From Gemmatimonadaceae bacterium (lineage in GTDB: Bacteria; Gemmatimonadota; Gemmatimonadetes; Gemmatimonadales; Gemmatimonadaceae), in the NCBI GenBank assembly GCA_013360595.1, contig JABWBJ010000001.1, positions 1 through 64,000 of the forward strand: a DNA stretch of 64,000 nt. Reading direction: 5' to 3'. Positions 19,799 through 28,453 of the stretch are shown here, piece after piece. The number at the start of each line of letters is the position of its first letter. Position 1 is the first letter of the stretch. Both the position numbers and the translations under genes were made by a program. The notes beneath the pieces were generated by a model. That model did no database searches. It was not told the DNA's origin and worked only from the letters and a program-made list of their open reading frames with translations.

Positions 19799-20302
19799 CT
19801 ACGCCCGCGGCGGTGGGGGTTCGGGCGCGGTGGGTCGTCGCAACTCGTGCTGCGCGACCAGGAAGGTCGCGGTTGCCGTCAGGTGGAGCTTTGGCGGAGC
19901 CGCCTGCTCAGCGAGAACTGCCGCTACCGCGCACGCCGACATCAGGTTGCACGGTTCGTCGCCCGGCGAGGCCGGACACGAGTCATGCGAGACGAGGGCG
20001 CAACGCGATGGCAGCTCCTGGAACGGCCCATCGTGATCCGACGAGCCGTCCATCATTTCATGGCTCATCGCCATTGTGCCGCTCTCGATTGCTGCTGGGT
20101 GACCTGCCACGCAGGCGAGAGCCCTCTCGATTCCGAGCACCTGCAGAAGCCCCAACGCGGCCGCCAGTGCGGCGCCGCGTCGGAACGATGGAGGTGCGCG
20201 GTGGAGGAGTCGGAGCACGATAGACGAAATGCGGATTGCCAAAGATACCTGGATCTGACGAAGGGACGCTACGTGTGCCTTTGCAGGCATATCAATCGGC
20301 AA
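19799..20302 (-). CDS. Secreted Met/Cys/His-containing protein, first gene of Cu operon
   Basis: A 167-residue frame whose second quarter is a hydrophobic export signal (GAALAAALGLLQVLGIERAL). The mature part carries possible metal ligands: AMSHEMMDGSSDHDG, SRCALVSHDSCPASPGDEPC and MSACAVA. It ends PTAPEPPPPRA. The true start is uncertain; a GTG further inside would put the signal at the N-terminus. It lies 119 bp upstream of cusC in the same direction and divergent from the response regulator, so it is probably the first gene of the copper operon. No family recognised; a copper-binding role is inferred only from context and composition. Confidence 0.5.
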   Translation of the reverse strand: MPIDMPAKAHVASLRQIQVSLAIRISSIVLRLLHRAPPSFRRGAALAAALGLLQVLGIERALACVAGHPAAIESGTMAMSHEMMDGSSDHDGPFQELPSRCALVSHDSCPASPGDEPCNLMSACAVAAVLAEQAAPPKLHLTATATFLVAQHELRRPTAPEPPPPRA

Positions 20303-20471
20303 CCCGCGAAGACTGCTGTAGGGGAATGCCCGACAGCGGGCTCCACAATACCGACCACTTTGGAGTCAGTGATACGCCGATTCCCCCAGCCGCCGAAGGG
20401 GCCGCAATTGGAGTCGTGGTATCAACCGCGCGACAACCATCTTGCCGATCCAGCGCCACAGGGGAAGAGCC
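20303..20471. promoter_or_regulatory. Divergent control region of Cu operon and two-component system
   Basis: A 169-bp intergenic region between divergent units: the efflux operon to the left and the response regulator/kinase to the right. Promoters for both must be here or just inside the left gene. I could not identify a convincing repeat that would be the regulator box. Confidence 0.4.
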
Positions 20472-21158
20472 ATGACTGAATCAGCCGGACACATCCTGGT
20501 GGTGGACGACGACCCCACGGTCACGAGCGTGCTCAAGCGCGGGCTCGCGTACGAAGGCTTCAGCGTCGACACGGCAAACTCGGGGGCTCAGGCCTTCGCG
20601 ATCGCGCGCGATCACGCTCCGGATCTGGCTATCCTCGACGTTATGCTCCCCGGAGCAGACGGCTATGAGGTGTTGGCCCGGCTGCGCGCGGCGGATTCGG
20701 AGTTGCCGGTGCTCATGTTGACGGCGCGAGATGCCGCTTCCGATCAGGTGAAAGGACTCGAGAGAGGCGCCGACGATTACGTCGTCAAGCCGTTCACGTT
20801 CGCGGTGCTGGTCGCCCGCGTGAAAGCGCTCCTGAGGCGCCGGGAGATCGACCACCCGGCTGTGCTGCATTTTGCGGATCTGACCCTGGATACGGGGACC
20901 CGGAGGGCCAGGCGCGGCGAACGCGACGTCGATCTCACGTCGACCGAATACGAGCTCCTCCATCAGTTCATGCTGCATCGCAAGCGGGTGCTCCCGAAGC
21001 ACTTCCTCATGGAACGCGTCTGGGGCTACGACTTCGAAGGGAGCTCGAACGTCGTCGAAGTCTACGTCAAGCAGCTTCGACAGAAACTGGAGCGGGATGG
21101 GGAGCCGCGCCTGATCCACACGTTCCGCGGTGCCGGCTACGTGCTGCGCGAGGCCTGA
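20472..21158 (+). CDS. OmpR/PhoB-type response regulator (CusR-like)
   Basis: A 228-residue DNA-binding response regulator. The receiver domain has acidic VDDDP, phospho-acceptor Asp in LAILDVMLPGADGYEV (about residue 56), Thr in MLTARD and Lys in VVKPFTF. The C-terminal winged helix has LTSTEYELLHQFMLHRKRVL and YVKQLRQKLERDG. It starts at the ATG after GGGGAAGAGCC. With the kinase 12 bp downstream and the efflux operon divergent, it most likely senses envelope copper or silver and activates the cus genes. The metal is inferred from context. Confidence 0.92.
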   Translation: MTESAGHILVVDDDPTVTSVLKRGLAYEGFSVDTANSGAQAFAIARDHAPDLAILDVMLPGADGYEVLARLRAADSELPVLMLTARDAASDQVKGLERGADDYVVKPFTFAVLVARVKALLRRREIDHPAVLHFADLTLDTGTRRARRGERDVDLTSTEYELLHQFMLHRKRVLPKHFLMERVWGYDFEGSSNVVEVYVKQLRQKLERDGEPRLIHTFRGAGYVLREA

Positions 21159-21170
21159 CGCCCCGGCGCG

Positions 21171-22589
21171 ATGTCGCTCCGGCTGCGACTTGCGCTGTGG
21201 TACGGCGGGCTGACGACGGGAGTGGTCGCTCTGGTCTGCGCCTACAGTTACGCGGTGCATGGCCGCACGCACTACGACGAGCTCGACGGAGTGCTCCGGG
21301 CCATGGCCAATCATGTGGTCGAGGAGCTGGAGGCGGCGCCGACCACCGATGCCCGGGTCGGCATCCTGAATGCCTCGCAGCTTCTCGGCGCCGGCTTTCG
21401 TGTCCACGATTCGCGTGGCGCGCTGTTGGGACAGTCCTCATTCGCGGAAGCGTCACCTCGCGCGGAACCACTCTCGGTCCAGCAGGCGGCCCCCGTGCGG
21501 CCGTATCCCTGGATCGGAGTCCTTGCTCCGGGTCTGCATAACGCAACCGGCAGCCGGGGGACATTCGGCGTGGCGCGAGGGCCGGACGGAAGCCGCTGGC
21601 GGGTTTATGTCGTCCCGATGCGCGGTGGCAACGAGCTGCTCACGGCACTCCTGCCGCTCCGTCACATCGACGCGACCATCTCGCAGTTCGGACGGTTGAT
21701 GCTCCTGATGGCCATCATCGGCGGTCTCGTGACGTTCGTGTCCGGTTGGGTGCTTGCGCGGCGCGCACTCCGACCCGTCGCAACCCTCACATCGACCGCC
21801 GGGGCGATTGCACAATCCCGAACGTTCTCACGGCGCGTGCCGCTGCCGCGCGAACGGGACGAACTCGGCGTGCTCGCGGCCACGTTCAATGAGATGCTGG
21901 CCAGTCTCGACGACGCCTATCAGGCGCAGGCCCGATTCGTGTCGGCGGCGTCTCATGAAATGCGCGCTCCGCTCACCGTGATTCAGGCCAATCTGGAACT
22001 GCTGCACGGGAGGGCCGAGCATCTCACAGAGCACGATCGCGGTCATGCCATCCGCGAGGCCTGGCAGGAAACCTCCCGGCTCTCGCGACTGGTCGCCGAC
22101 CTACTGAGTCTTGCCCGCGCTGACGCGGGAGTGCCGCTGCGGCGCGAAGCAGTCGAGCTCGACCGCGTGCTGCTGACCGTGATCGGCGAGGCGCGGCATC
22201 TCGCGCAGGGCCAGCGCTTCGAGATTTCCGAGCTGGCGCCAACGATTGTCACGGGCGATCCCGATCGGTTGAAGCAGTTGTTCCTCAACCTGGTCGACAA
22301 CGCAATCAAGTATACGCCGCCGACCGGACGGATCTCGGCGAGCCTCCGGGCGGCGGGCGGCTACGCCGAAGTCGTCATACGCGACACCGGCATCGGCATC
22401 GCCAGCGCCGACCTGCCGCACGTGTTCGAGCGATTCTATCGCGCCGAGCCGGCTCGCTCGCGCGATCCGGGAGGAACGGGGCTCGGTCTGCCGATCGCGC
22501 GCTGGATCGCCGACCAGCATGGCGGCACGATCGAGCTGGCGAGTGTCGCGGGGCACGGCGTGACGGCGGTCGTTCGCCTGCCGCTCTGA
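21171..22589 (+). CDS. Sensor histidine kinase (CusS-like)
   Basis: Membrane sensor kinase of 472 residues. TM1 (LALWYGGLTTGVVALVCAYS), a periplasmic loop of about 140 residues, TM2 (LMLLMAIIGGLVTFVSGWVL), HAMP linker, then the phosphorylation helix SAASHEMRAPLTVIQANLEL. The catalytic ATP-binding domain shows NLVDNAIKYTPP, DTGIGIA and GGTGLGLPIARWIADQHGG. It has no obvious Met/His-rich metal site in the loop, so the signal may be indirect. It forms an operon with the response regulator. Confidence 0.9.
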   Translation: MSLRLRLALWYGGLTTGVVALVCAYSYAVHGRTHYDELDGVLRAMANHVVEELEAAPTTDARVGILNASQLLGAGFRVHDSRGALLGQSSFAEASPRAEPLSVQQAAPVRPYPWIGVLAPGLHNATGSRGTFGVARGPDGSRWRVYVVPMRGGNELLTALLPLRHIDATISQFGRLMLLMAIIGGLVTFVSGWVLARRALRPVATLTSTAGAIAQSRTFSRRVPLPRERDELGVLAATFNEMLASLDDAYQAQARFVSAASHEMRAPLTVIQANLELLHGRAEHLTEHDRGHAIREAWQETSRLSRLVADLLSLARADAGVPLRREAVELDRVLLTVIGEARHLAQGQRFEISELAPTIVTGDPDRLKQLFLNLVDNAIKYTPPTGRISASLRAAGGYAEVVIRDTGIGIASADLPHVFERFYRAEPARSRDPGGTGLGLPIARWIADQHGGTIELASVAGHGVTAVVRLPL

Positions 22590-22702
22590 GCGTCGGAGCG
22601 GTTGGCCCATTGCGGCCGCTCGAGGCAACGTCGTTGCTCTTTCCAGGCTCATGTCTCCCTCAGCAAGGCCTCAGGTGATGTGGCCAGACTCTCCGCACAC
22701 AC

Positions 22703-23593
22703 ATGATGAGCCGATTCGAGACACGCACGACGCGCCGGCCGTACTCCCCTGCGAGCCTGGGGCGGCTCGGCGTCCATGTGCTGCTCGGTGCGATCGTCGG
22801 TACTCTGGTCCTGCATCCGCTGACGAAGGCCATCTACGGCACGGGCTCGCTGACACCGGCACTGGTGGTCGCGCAGCTCCGGAGCGCATTCGGCGCACGA
22901 ATGCTGCCGATGACTGGCGCGTTCGCGCTCCTTGGCGCGGCGCTCGGTCTCGGGTTCGGCATGTATCACCGCCTGCTGGCCAGACACACGCGCGTCGTCG
23001 GCTTCCTCGAAGCGGAGCTGGCGCGAAGCGTGACATCGCTGGTGGCGGCGGGCGAGAGCGAGGACGTGGAGTTCAAGGCGTCGGCGCGCTGGGATTTCGA
23101 TCGCGACAGTGTCAACCGCGAGCTGGAACACGGGGTCGTGCGCACCATCGCCGGCCTCCAGAACCACACCGGCGGCAGCCTGCTGCTGGGGGTCGACGAC
23201 GCGGGGATCATCCGGGGCCTCCAGCGCGACTACCAGACGCTGCGCCGCTCCGATCGTGACGGTTACGAACGATTCCTCACGGAGCTGGTTCGCACGCGGC
23301 TGGGCGGCGACGTCTGCCCACTGGTCCACGTGACGTTCCATCGTGTCGGCGACCACGAGATCTGCCGTGTCATTGTCGAGCCCTCCTCGCGTCCAGTCTA
23401 CATCGAGGATCACGGCACATACCGTTTCATGCTCCGAACCGGGAACAGCACGCGCGAGCTCGACGTGCGGGAAGCGACCGAGTACATCCCGCGGCGCTTC
23501 GGGACCACCGCGCACAACGCAACGGGCACGAAGCCGAGAGAGCAACTCTCGCGCTCCATTCTGCAACACCCTTCATCACGAGGATCACTCTGA
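22703..23593 (+). CDS. Membrane-anchored Schlafen/AlbA_2-domain protein
   Basis: A 296-residue protein with two N-terminal membrane segments (LGVHVLLGAIVGTLVLHPL and MTGAFALLGAALGLGFGMYH). A cytoplasmic Schlafen AlbA_2 domain follows: GESEDVEFKASARWDFDR, RTIAGLQNHTGGSLLLGVDD and GIIRGLQRDYQTLRRSD. AlbA_2 domains bind or cleave nucleic acids in other proteins, but the membrane form here is of unknown role. It sits 114 bp after the kinase and just before the Met-rich protein, inside the copper locus. A role in metal-stress signalling is possible but not shown. Confidence 0.75.
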   Translation: MMSRFETRTTRRPYSPASLGRLGVHVLLGAIVGTLVLHPLTKAIYGTGSLTPALVVAQLRSAFGARMLPMTGAFALLGAALGLGFGMYHRLLARHTRVVGFLEAELARSVTSLVAAGESEDVEFKASARWDFDRDSVNRELEHGVVRTIAGLQNHTGGSLLLGVDDAGIIRGLQRDYQTLRRSDRDGYERFLTELVRTRLGGDVCPLVHVTFHRVGDHEICRVIVEPSSRPVYIEDHGTYRFMLRTGNSTRELDVREATEYIPRRFGTTAHNATGTKPREQLSRSILQHPSSRGSL

Positions 23594-23594
23594 C

Positions 23595-24080
23595 ATGCGA
23601 CTCAACACACGACACCTCATGGCGATGACCGGCCTCGCGCTCTCGGTCGCCATGACCGGCATGCAGGCTCAGGATCGTGGCATGATGGCAGGACATTCCC
23701 AGGACATGATGCAACGCCAGATGGGCCAGATGCAGGACATGATGCAGCGCATGGGCACCATGATGCAGCGCGCGCAGCAGATGTCCCAGCAGATCACCGA
23801 GCACATGCAGCACAGAGCCAGCGGTCCTCTGGCGGATCAGCACCGGATGATGCAGCAGATGAGCACGCACATGTCGGCCATGTCCGAGCAGGCCCGGCAC
23901 ATGATGGAGCAGGTGAAGGCGATGACGAATAACGACGCGATGATGCAGAATCGGGAGATGCAGCGGGACATGGACGAGATGCACAAGCAGCTCGGCACCA
24001 TGACCACTTCGATGGAGAAGATGATGCAGTCCATGGAGCGGATGTCGAAGCGGCTCGGCATTCCTCCCACCAAGCCATGA
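23595..24080 (+). CDS. Methionine-rich periplasmic protein
   Basis: A 161-residue exported protein with signal peptide (LMAMTGLALSVAMTGMQAQ) and a very Met/Gln/His-rich helical body. Repeats such as QDMMQRQMGQMQDMMQRMGT and MEKMMQSMERMSKRLGI make roughly a fifth of the residues methionine. Thioether-rich proteins like this bind Cu(I) or Ag(I). It lies in the copper locus and its stop overlaps the next gene in ATGA, so both are co-expressed. Role inferred: periplasmic copper buffering or delivery to the efflux pump. Confidence 0.75.
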   Translation: MRLNTRHLMAMTGLALSVAMTGMQAQDRGMMAGHSQDMMQRQMGQMQDMMQRMGTMMQRAQQMSQQITEHMQHRASGPLADQHRMMQQMSTHMSAMSEQARHMMEQVKAMTNNDAMMQNREMQRDMDEMHKQLGTMTTSMEKMMQSMERMSKRLGIPPTKP

Positions 24081-24925
24081 CGGGCCCGGGTCGTCGCGCG
24101 ATACTGCTGTGCGCAGTGCTGCTTTCACCAGGTGCCGCGCCGGCTCAGGGCGCGCCGCGACTCAGCTGGGTGAGCTCGGTGCAGGTCGCCAGTGGCGACT
24201 ACACGTTCGGTCAGCGCACGACAAGCGTGTACGTCGCCACCGGCCTGACACTGGACGCGTCGAGGTTCCGTGCATCGCTGAGCGTGCCGTTCGTCGCACA
24301 GAGCGAGGGGTGGGTCCAGGTTGTAGGTGGTGGTGTAGTTCCTTCGGGCGGCATGCGTGGGGACCTGGGCGAGTCGTCGAGCATGACACATGGGTCGGGC
24401 ATGATGGGAACGCCGCAATCCGGCTCCGCAAACGGTGTCATGGGACTGGGTGATCCGGTCGCACGGCTCGACATGGACCTCGGGCGCTCTCCCGGCGGAG
24501 TGGGAACGCTGCGCGCCGTTCTCGCCACCAAGGTCCCGCTCGCCAGCCTGTCGAGCGGGTTCGGTACAGGCGAATGGGATCTTGGCGCCGGGCTTTCGGC
24601 CGCCGGATCCGTGAGCGGAACGTTTCTCTTCGCTGACGCGACGTACTGGGCGCTCGGCGATCCGGCCACCGTGGACCTCCGCAACATCGCTTCCTACGGA
24701 CTCGGAGCGGGACGGTCGCTCGCTGGTGGCCGCGTCGGCGTGCTCGGTTCGCTGATCGGCAGCACGTCGGTCGCGGCGGGAATTCCCGCGTCGCTCCAGG
24801 GCGGCGGGAGCGTGAGCTACCGGACGGCCGATGGCCGCGATATCTTGGTCACCGTACTGGCCGGACTTTCACGCTCCGCTCCGGACGTTGCGGTCGGCGC
24901 CGCGTGGAGGATCCTGCTCCGGTAG
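24077..24925 (+). CDS. Outer-membrane barrel-like exported protein
   Basis: A 282-residue protein with signal peptide (ILLCAVLLSPGAAPAQG) and alternating beta-strand pattern to a C-terminal WRILLR, as in outer-membrane beta-barrels. A Met/Gly/Ser-rich loop lies around residues 90-120 (SSMTHGSGMMGTPQSGSANG). It overlaps the Met-rich protein gene by 4 bp, suggesting a functional pair. No named family is recognised. Confidence 0.6.
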   Translation: MTGPGRRAILLCAVLLSPGAAPAQGAPRLSWVSSVQVASGDYTFGQRTTSVYVATGLTLDASRFRASLSVPFVAQSEGWVQVVGGGVVPSGGMRGDLGESSSMTHGSGMMGTPQSGSANGVMGLGDPVARLDMDLGRSPGGVGTLRAVLATKVPLASLSSGFGTGEWDLGAGLSAAGSVSGTFLFADATYWALGDPATVDLRNIASYGLGAGRSLAGGRVGVLGSLIGSTSVAAGIPASLQGGGSVSYRTADGRDILVTVLAGLSRSAPDVAVGAAWRILLR

Positions 24926-24949
24926 GGACGGCCCACAACGTGTACGAGA

Positions 24950-26227
24950 TTGCCTGACGATCTCTTCTCGGACCTCATCGCTCGCTGGCGTGACGATCCG
25001 TCGGGAACCTACCAGACCTGGTTCCTGTGGGAGGAGCGGCTGAAGAATTTCCGCTCGATCCGCCGCGGCATCGCGGAAGTCGTCGCCGAGATCGAAGCCG
25101 GTAGCTTCGGCAGCGCGTACAAGGGATCATCGTTGGAAACAGTGGTCGGCTCGATCGCGGAGCAGCGGCAGATCTTCAAGGGTGCGGACCACGCGTTCCT
25201 CTGGAAACCCAGGCTTCGCATTCCCGACATCTACGAGAACCGCGAGCACCAGCTCGCGTTCGCCCGCTTCCTCGATGCCTGTGCCTGTTGCTCGGGTGAG
25301 GAGGGTGTGCTCGATGCCGTACGAGCCCTCGATCAGCGACGCATCAAGGGACTCGGTCCGGCGGCGGCAAACCTGCTGTACTTCCTGCACCCGACGATCA
25401 CGCCACCGTTCAACACCGCGATCGTCAAGGGATACAACGCGGTGACCGGTGCACACGTCAAACTGGGCCGATGGGACGAGTATCTTGCCATGCGCACGGG
25501 CATGCTCTCGCTCAACGCGCGTTACCGCGACCGGCTATCGAATGACCTCGGCGCGATCGCGGGTCTCTTGTTCGACGTCGGGAGCGGACGGTACCCGGCG
25601 CCGCCGCGAGACGGCGATGACGCGTTGCGAACGGCGTGGGAGGAGGACCTGGCTCGCGTCCGTGAAGAGAACACGAGAGCCCTGAAGTCGCTCGAAGCCG
25701 CGCGCGAAGGTGACCGTACACATACTGAGGTCCAGGCCTGGCTCCGCGATCTGGGCCGTGCCCTCGGCTACGACATCTGGATCGCGGCCAACGATCGCGG
25801 CCGGCCACACGACGGGGGACGGCTCGGCGACGGGTGTCTCGAGACGTTGCCGCCCCCGCTCGAGCGGCTTCCGAGCGCAGACACCGTCCGACTCATCGAC
25901 GTGATCTGGCTCGAGCGGTCCGGGGGCGCGGTCGTGGCCGCCTTCGAGGTGGAGCACACGACGTCCATCTACTCCGGCATCGTCCGCCTGCTCGATCTGG
26001 CCTTGGGCGGCGAGGAGCCTGCCAGGCACGACCTCTATCTCGTGGCGCCCGACGCGCGGGAGGCCGACGTTCGCGCGCAGCTGTCGCGGCCTGCGTTCAG
26101 CCGAGTGGCCGATCTCGACGTGCGGTTTCTTCCGTACGGGGAGCTGGAGCGGAATCGGGATGCGATGGCGCGGTTTGGCTCCGGGATGAAGGCGGTCGAA
26201 GCCGTCGCGCGCCGCCTCACCGCGTAA
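24950..26227 (+). CDS. Putative nuclease: helix-hairpin-helix-like plus PD-(D/E)XK-like domains
   Basis: A 425-residue protein with TTG as the only possible start codon (the previous in-frame stop is at 24923). The N-terminal half contains RRIKGLGPAAANLLYFLHPT, which looks like the helix-hairpin-helix of DNA-glycosylase-like folds. A charged coiled linker follows (about 230-260). The C-terminal half has DVIWL and VVAAFEVEHTTSIYSGIVRL. This Asp...Glu-x-Glu pattern is often seen in restriction-endonuclease-like folds. No methyltransferase is adjacent. It could be a DNA-repair or defence nuclease; I do not recognise a characterised homologue. Confidence 0.6.
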   Translation: MPDDLFSDLIARWRDDPSGTYQTWFLWEERLKNFRSIRRGIAEVVAEIEAGSFGSAYKGSSLETVVGSIAEQRQIFKGADHAFLWKPRLRIPDIYENREHQLAFARFLDACACCSGEEGVLDAVRALDQRRIKGLGPAAANLLYFLHPTITPPFNTAIVKGYNAVTGAHVKLGRWDEYLAMRTGMLSLNARYRDRLSNDLGAIAGLLFDVGSGRYPAPPRDGDDALRTAWEEDLARVREENTRALKSLEAAREGDRTHTEVQAWLRDLGRALGYDIWIAANDRGRPHDGGRLGDGCLETLPPPLERLPSADTVRLIDVIWLERSGGAVVAAFEVEHTTSIYSGIVRLLDLALGGEEPARHDLYLVAPDAREADVRAQLSRPAFSRVADLDVRFLPYGELERNRDAMARFGSGMKAVEAVARRLTA

Positions 26228-26284
26228 GGCGCACGCGTTGAGCAGCTCACGGCGCCTAACGACTCTGCTTCGGACCAGACCTGG

Positions 26285-27214
26285 ATGACGCCGCGGGGAC
26301 GGGTCGCCCTTGTCTTCTGCCTGGCCGTCGTTTACGCCATGTGTTACTCGGCCATCAAGGCGGGCCTGGCCTACGCTCCACCGCTCCGCTTTGCGGGAAT
26401 GCGTGCTGTGCTCGGCGGAGCAGTCCTGCTCGCCCTCCTCGTGATCCAACGCAAGCCGGTGCTGCCTCCCTCCCGGTTCTGGCGAGGCATCCCAGCGCTT
26501 GCCGCGACCGGCACCTTCCTTTCATTCGGCGCGATGTTCCTGAGTCCAGGCCGCACTGGCGCCGGCATCGCCTCGGTACTCGGCAACACCGGCCCGGTGT
26601 TCGTCGTGATTCTGGCGGCGATCTTCCTTGGCGAGCGCGTCACCCGTGCCACAGCGGGCGCGTTGGCGTTAGGCCTGGCTGGCGTCACGCTCATTGCGTA
26701 TCCCGCCATCACCGATCCATCGCGACGCGGTGCGCTCGGTGCCATCCTGCCGCTCATGGCGGCAGCGGGGACTGCCGTCCAGAGTGTCATCGTGAAGCGC
26801 ATGGAGCTTCGCGACGCGGTTTTGTCAGTGACGGCGTGGCAGTTCGTACTGGGTGGATTGCCCCTGCTTGCCGTGTCGGCACTCGTTGAGCGCGGGACGC
26901 CGATCACCTGGAACGGATCGTTCGTGTCCCTTTTCCTCTTCCTCACGGTTGTCGGAACATCCGCCGCGACCGCCCTCTGGTTCTGGCTGGTGCAGGACGA
27001 AGAAGTTGGCCGGCTCACCCTGCAACTGTTCCTCGTTCCCGTGCTGGGCCTCCTCAGCGCGGTGGTACTTTTTGGCGAACAGGTCGGCGCAATGGAGGCA
27101 GCCGGAGTGGCCTTCGTTCTGCTCGGGATCAGCCTGGTCGTAAGTCGCTCGGAGCCCACGGCTGCACCTCGCGTAAGTCGCGGGGCACCACCGCGCGACG
27201 CCGGCACCGCGTGA
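26285..27214 (+). CDS. EamA/DMT-family transporter
   Basis: A 309-residue inner-membrane transporter of the drug/metabolite (EamA, RhaT-like) superfamily with about ten membrane segments in two repeats (for example LVFCLAVVYAMCYSAIKAGL and LPLMAAAGTAVQSVIVKRME). The repeats end with YPAITD and LFGEQVGAMEAAGVAFVLLG. The substrate is unknown. Its last codons overlap the following phospholipase D-like gene (GTGA), so both are co-translated. Confidence 0.88.
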   Translation: MTPRGRVALVFCLAVVYAMCYSAIKAGLAYAPPLRFAGMRAVLGGAVLLALLVIQRKPVLPPSRFWRGIPALAATGTFLSFGAMFLSPGRTGAGIASVLGNTGPVFVVILAAIFLGERVTRATAGALALGLAGVTLIAYPAITDPSRRGALGAILPLMAAAGTAVQSVIVKRMELRDAVLSVTAWQFVLGGLPLLAVSALVERGTPITWNGSFVSLFLFLTVVGTSAATALWFWLVQDEEVGRLTLQLFLVPVLGLLSAVVLFGEQVGAMEAAGVAFVLLGISLVVSRSEPTAAPRVSRGAPPRDAGTA

Positions 27215-28347
27215 GGCCTGACACCCTGCCGTGTTGCGACGCGCACCCGGGGGCAGAGTGCGTTCCTTTGCCGGCCAGCGGGACTGAAGAGCACGCACTC
27301 TTCGTCGAGGGGGACGACCTCTATGAGGCGATGATCCGGTCCATCGCCTCCGCCAGCCGGCGAGTGGATCTCGAGACATACATCTTTGCGGCCGACGAGG
27401 TCGGCTGGCGTTTCGGGGAGGCGCTCGCGGAGCGCGCTCGCACCGGCGTGCGGGTACGGGTGTTGGTGGACGCGGCTGGTTCCATGTTCTCGTTGTCGGG
27501 GGCCCTGGAGCGCTATCTCCGTGGTCACGGCGCTGAGGTCCGCCGCTTTCACCGATGGAGCTGGCGCCAGCCGCACAGGTTCTATCGGCGCAATCACCGC
27601 AAGCTCCTCGCGATCGATGGCAGGGAGGCCTACGTGGGAGGCTTCAACCTGCACCGCGAGAGTTCGCGCGAGGCCTTCGGCCCCCGCCGCTGGAGGGACA
27701 CGCAGGTGCGCCTCAGTGGAGCGCTGGCGGAAGAAGCGGCCGCGCTGTTCGATGCCTTCTGGCATGGACACCACGCCTGGTCCGCGGGCGCGAAGCGTGG
27801 CGCGAGTGACGCGCTGGTTCCTAACGACTCACGCGTCTGTCGCCATCAGGTGCATTGCCTGTACCTGCGGCTCCTCCGCGGCGCGGAACGGCGCCTGTAC
27901 CTGACAACACCATACTTTGTGCCGGATCACCGTACGCAGAACGAACTGGTGCAGGCGGTACGGCGCAATGTCGAAGTGTGCCTGTTGCTGCCAGGGAAGA
28001 GTGACGTCCCAATCACCCAATGGGCAGCACACGCTGCGTACAGCACCCTGCTGTCCGGAGGCGTGCGAGTCTTCGAGTACCAGCCTCGCATGCTGCACGC
28101 CAAGACCGCCGTCATCGATGGCGCCGTCGCCACGGTGGGGACCGCGAATCTCGACTACCGCAGTCTGTTCGTGAACTACGAGCTGAACCTCTTTTCGGGA
28201 AGCGCCTCCCTGTGCGCCGCGTTGGAGGCGCAGTTCCTGGCCGACCTGACCGAATCGAAGGAGATGAAGGCACTTGACTGGTCCCAGCGGGCCTGGCCGC
28301 GGCTGATTGCAGAATCCGTCGGCTGGATGGCCAGGCGCTGGCTCTGA
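27211..28347 (+). CDS. Cardiolipin synthase-like phospholipase D protein
   Basis: A 378-residue phospholipase D superfamily enzyme with two HKD motifs: HRKLLAIDGREAYVGGFN (H129, K131, D136) and HAKTAVIDGAVATVGTANLD (H296, K298, D303). The order and spacing fit cardiolipin synthase ClsB or a related phosphatidyltransferase acting on membrane lipids. No transmembrane segment is present, as in ClsB. Starts at GTG overlapping the EamA gene. With cyclopropane synthase further on, it suggests membrane-lipid adjustment as part of the cargo. Confidence 0.88.
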   Translation: MRPDTLPCCDAHPGAECVPLPASGTEEHALFVEGDDLYEAMIRSIASASRRVDLETYIFAADEVGWRFGEALAERARTGVRVRVLVDAAGSMFSLSGALERYLRGHGAEVRRFHRWSWRQPHRFYRRNHRKLLAIDGREAYVGGFNLHRESSREAFGPRRWRDTQVRLSGALAEEAAALFDAFWHGHHAWSAGAKRGASDALVPNDSRVCRHQVHCLYLRLLRGAERRLYLTTPYFVPDHRTQNELVQAVRRNVEVCLLLPGKSDVPITQWAAHAAYSTLLSGGVRVFEYQPRMLHAKTAVIDGAVATVGTANLDYRSLFVNYELNLFSGSASLCAALEAQFLADLTESKEMKALDWSQRAWPRLIAESVGWMARRWL

Positions 28348-28453
28348 ATGCCCATTGGCACGGCACGCCAACGGACCAGGGCAATGACGTCCTGGGGTCC
28401 GCGAACGCCGATGCGATTGTGAGGCGCGGACGGCATCCCGGTACGGGGCCCAG

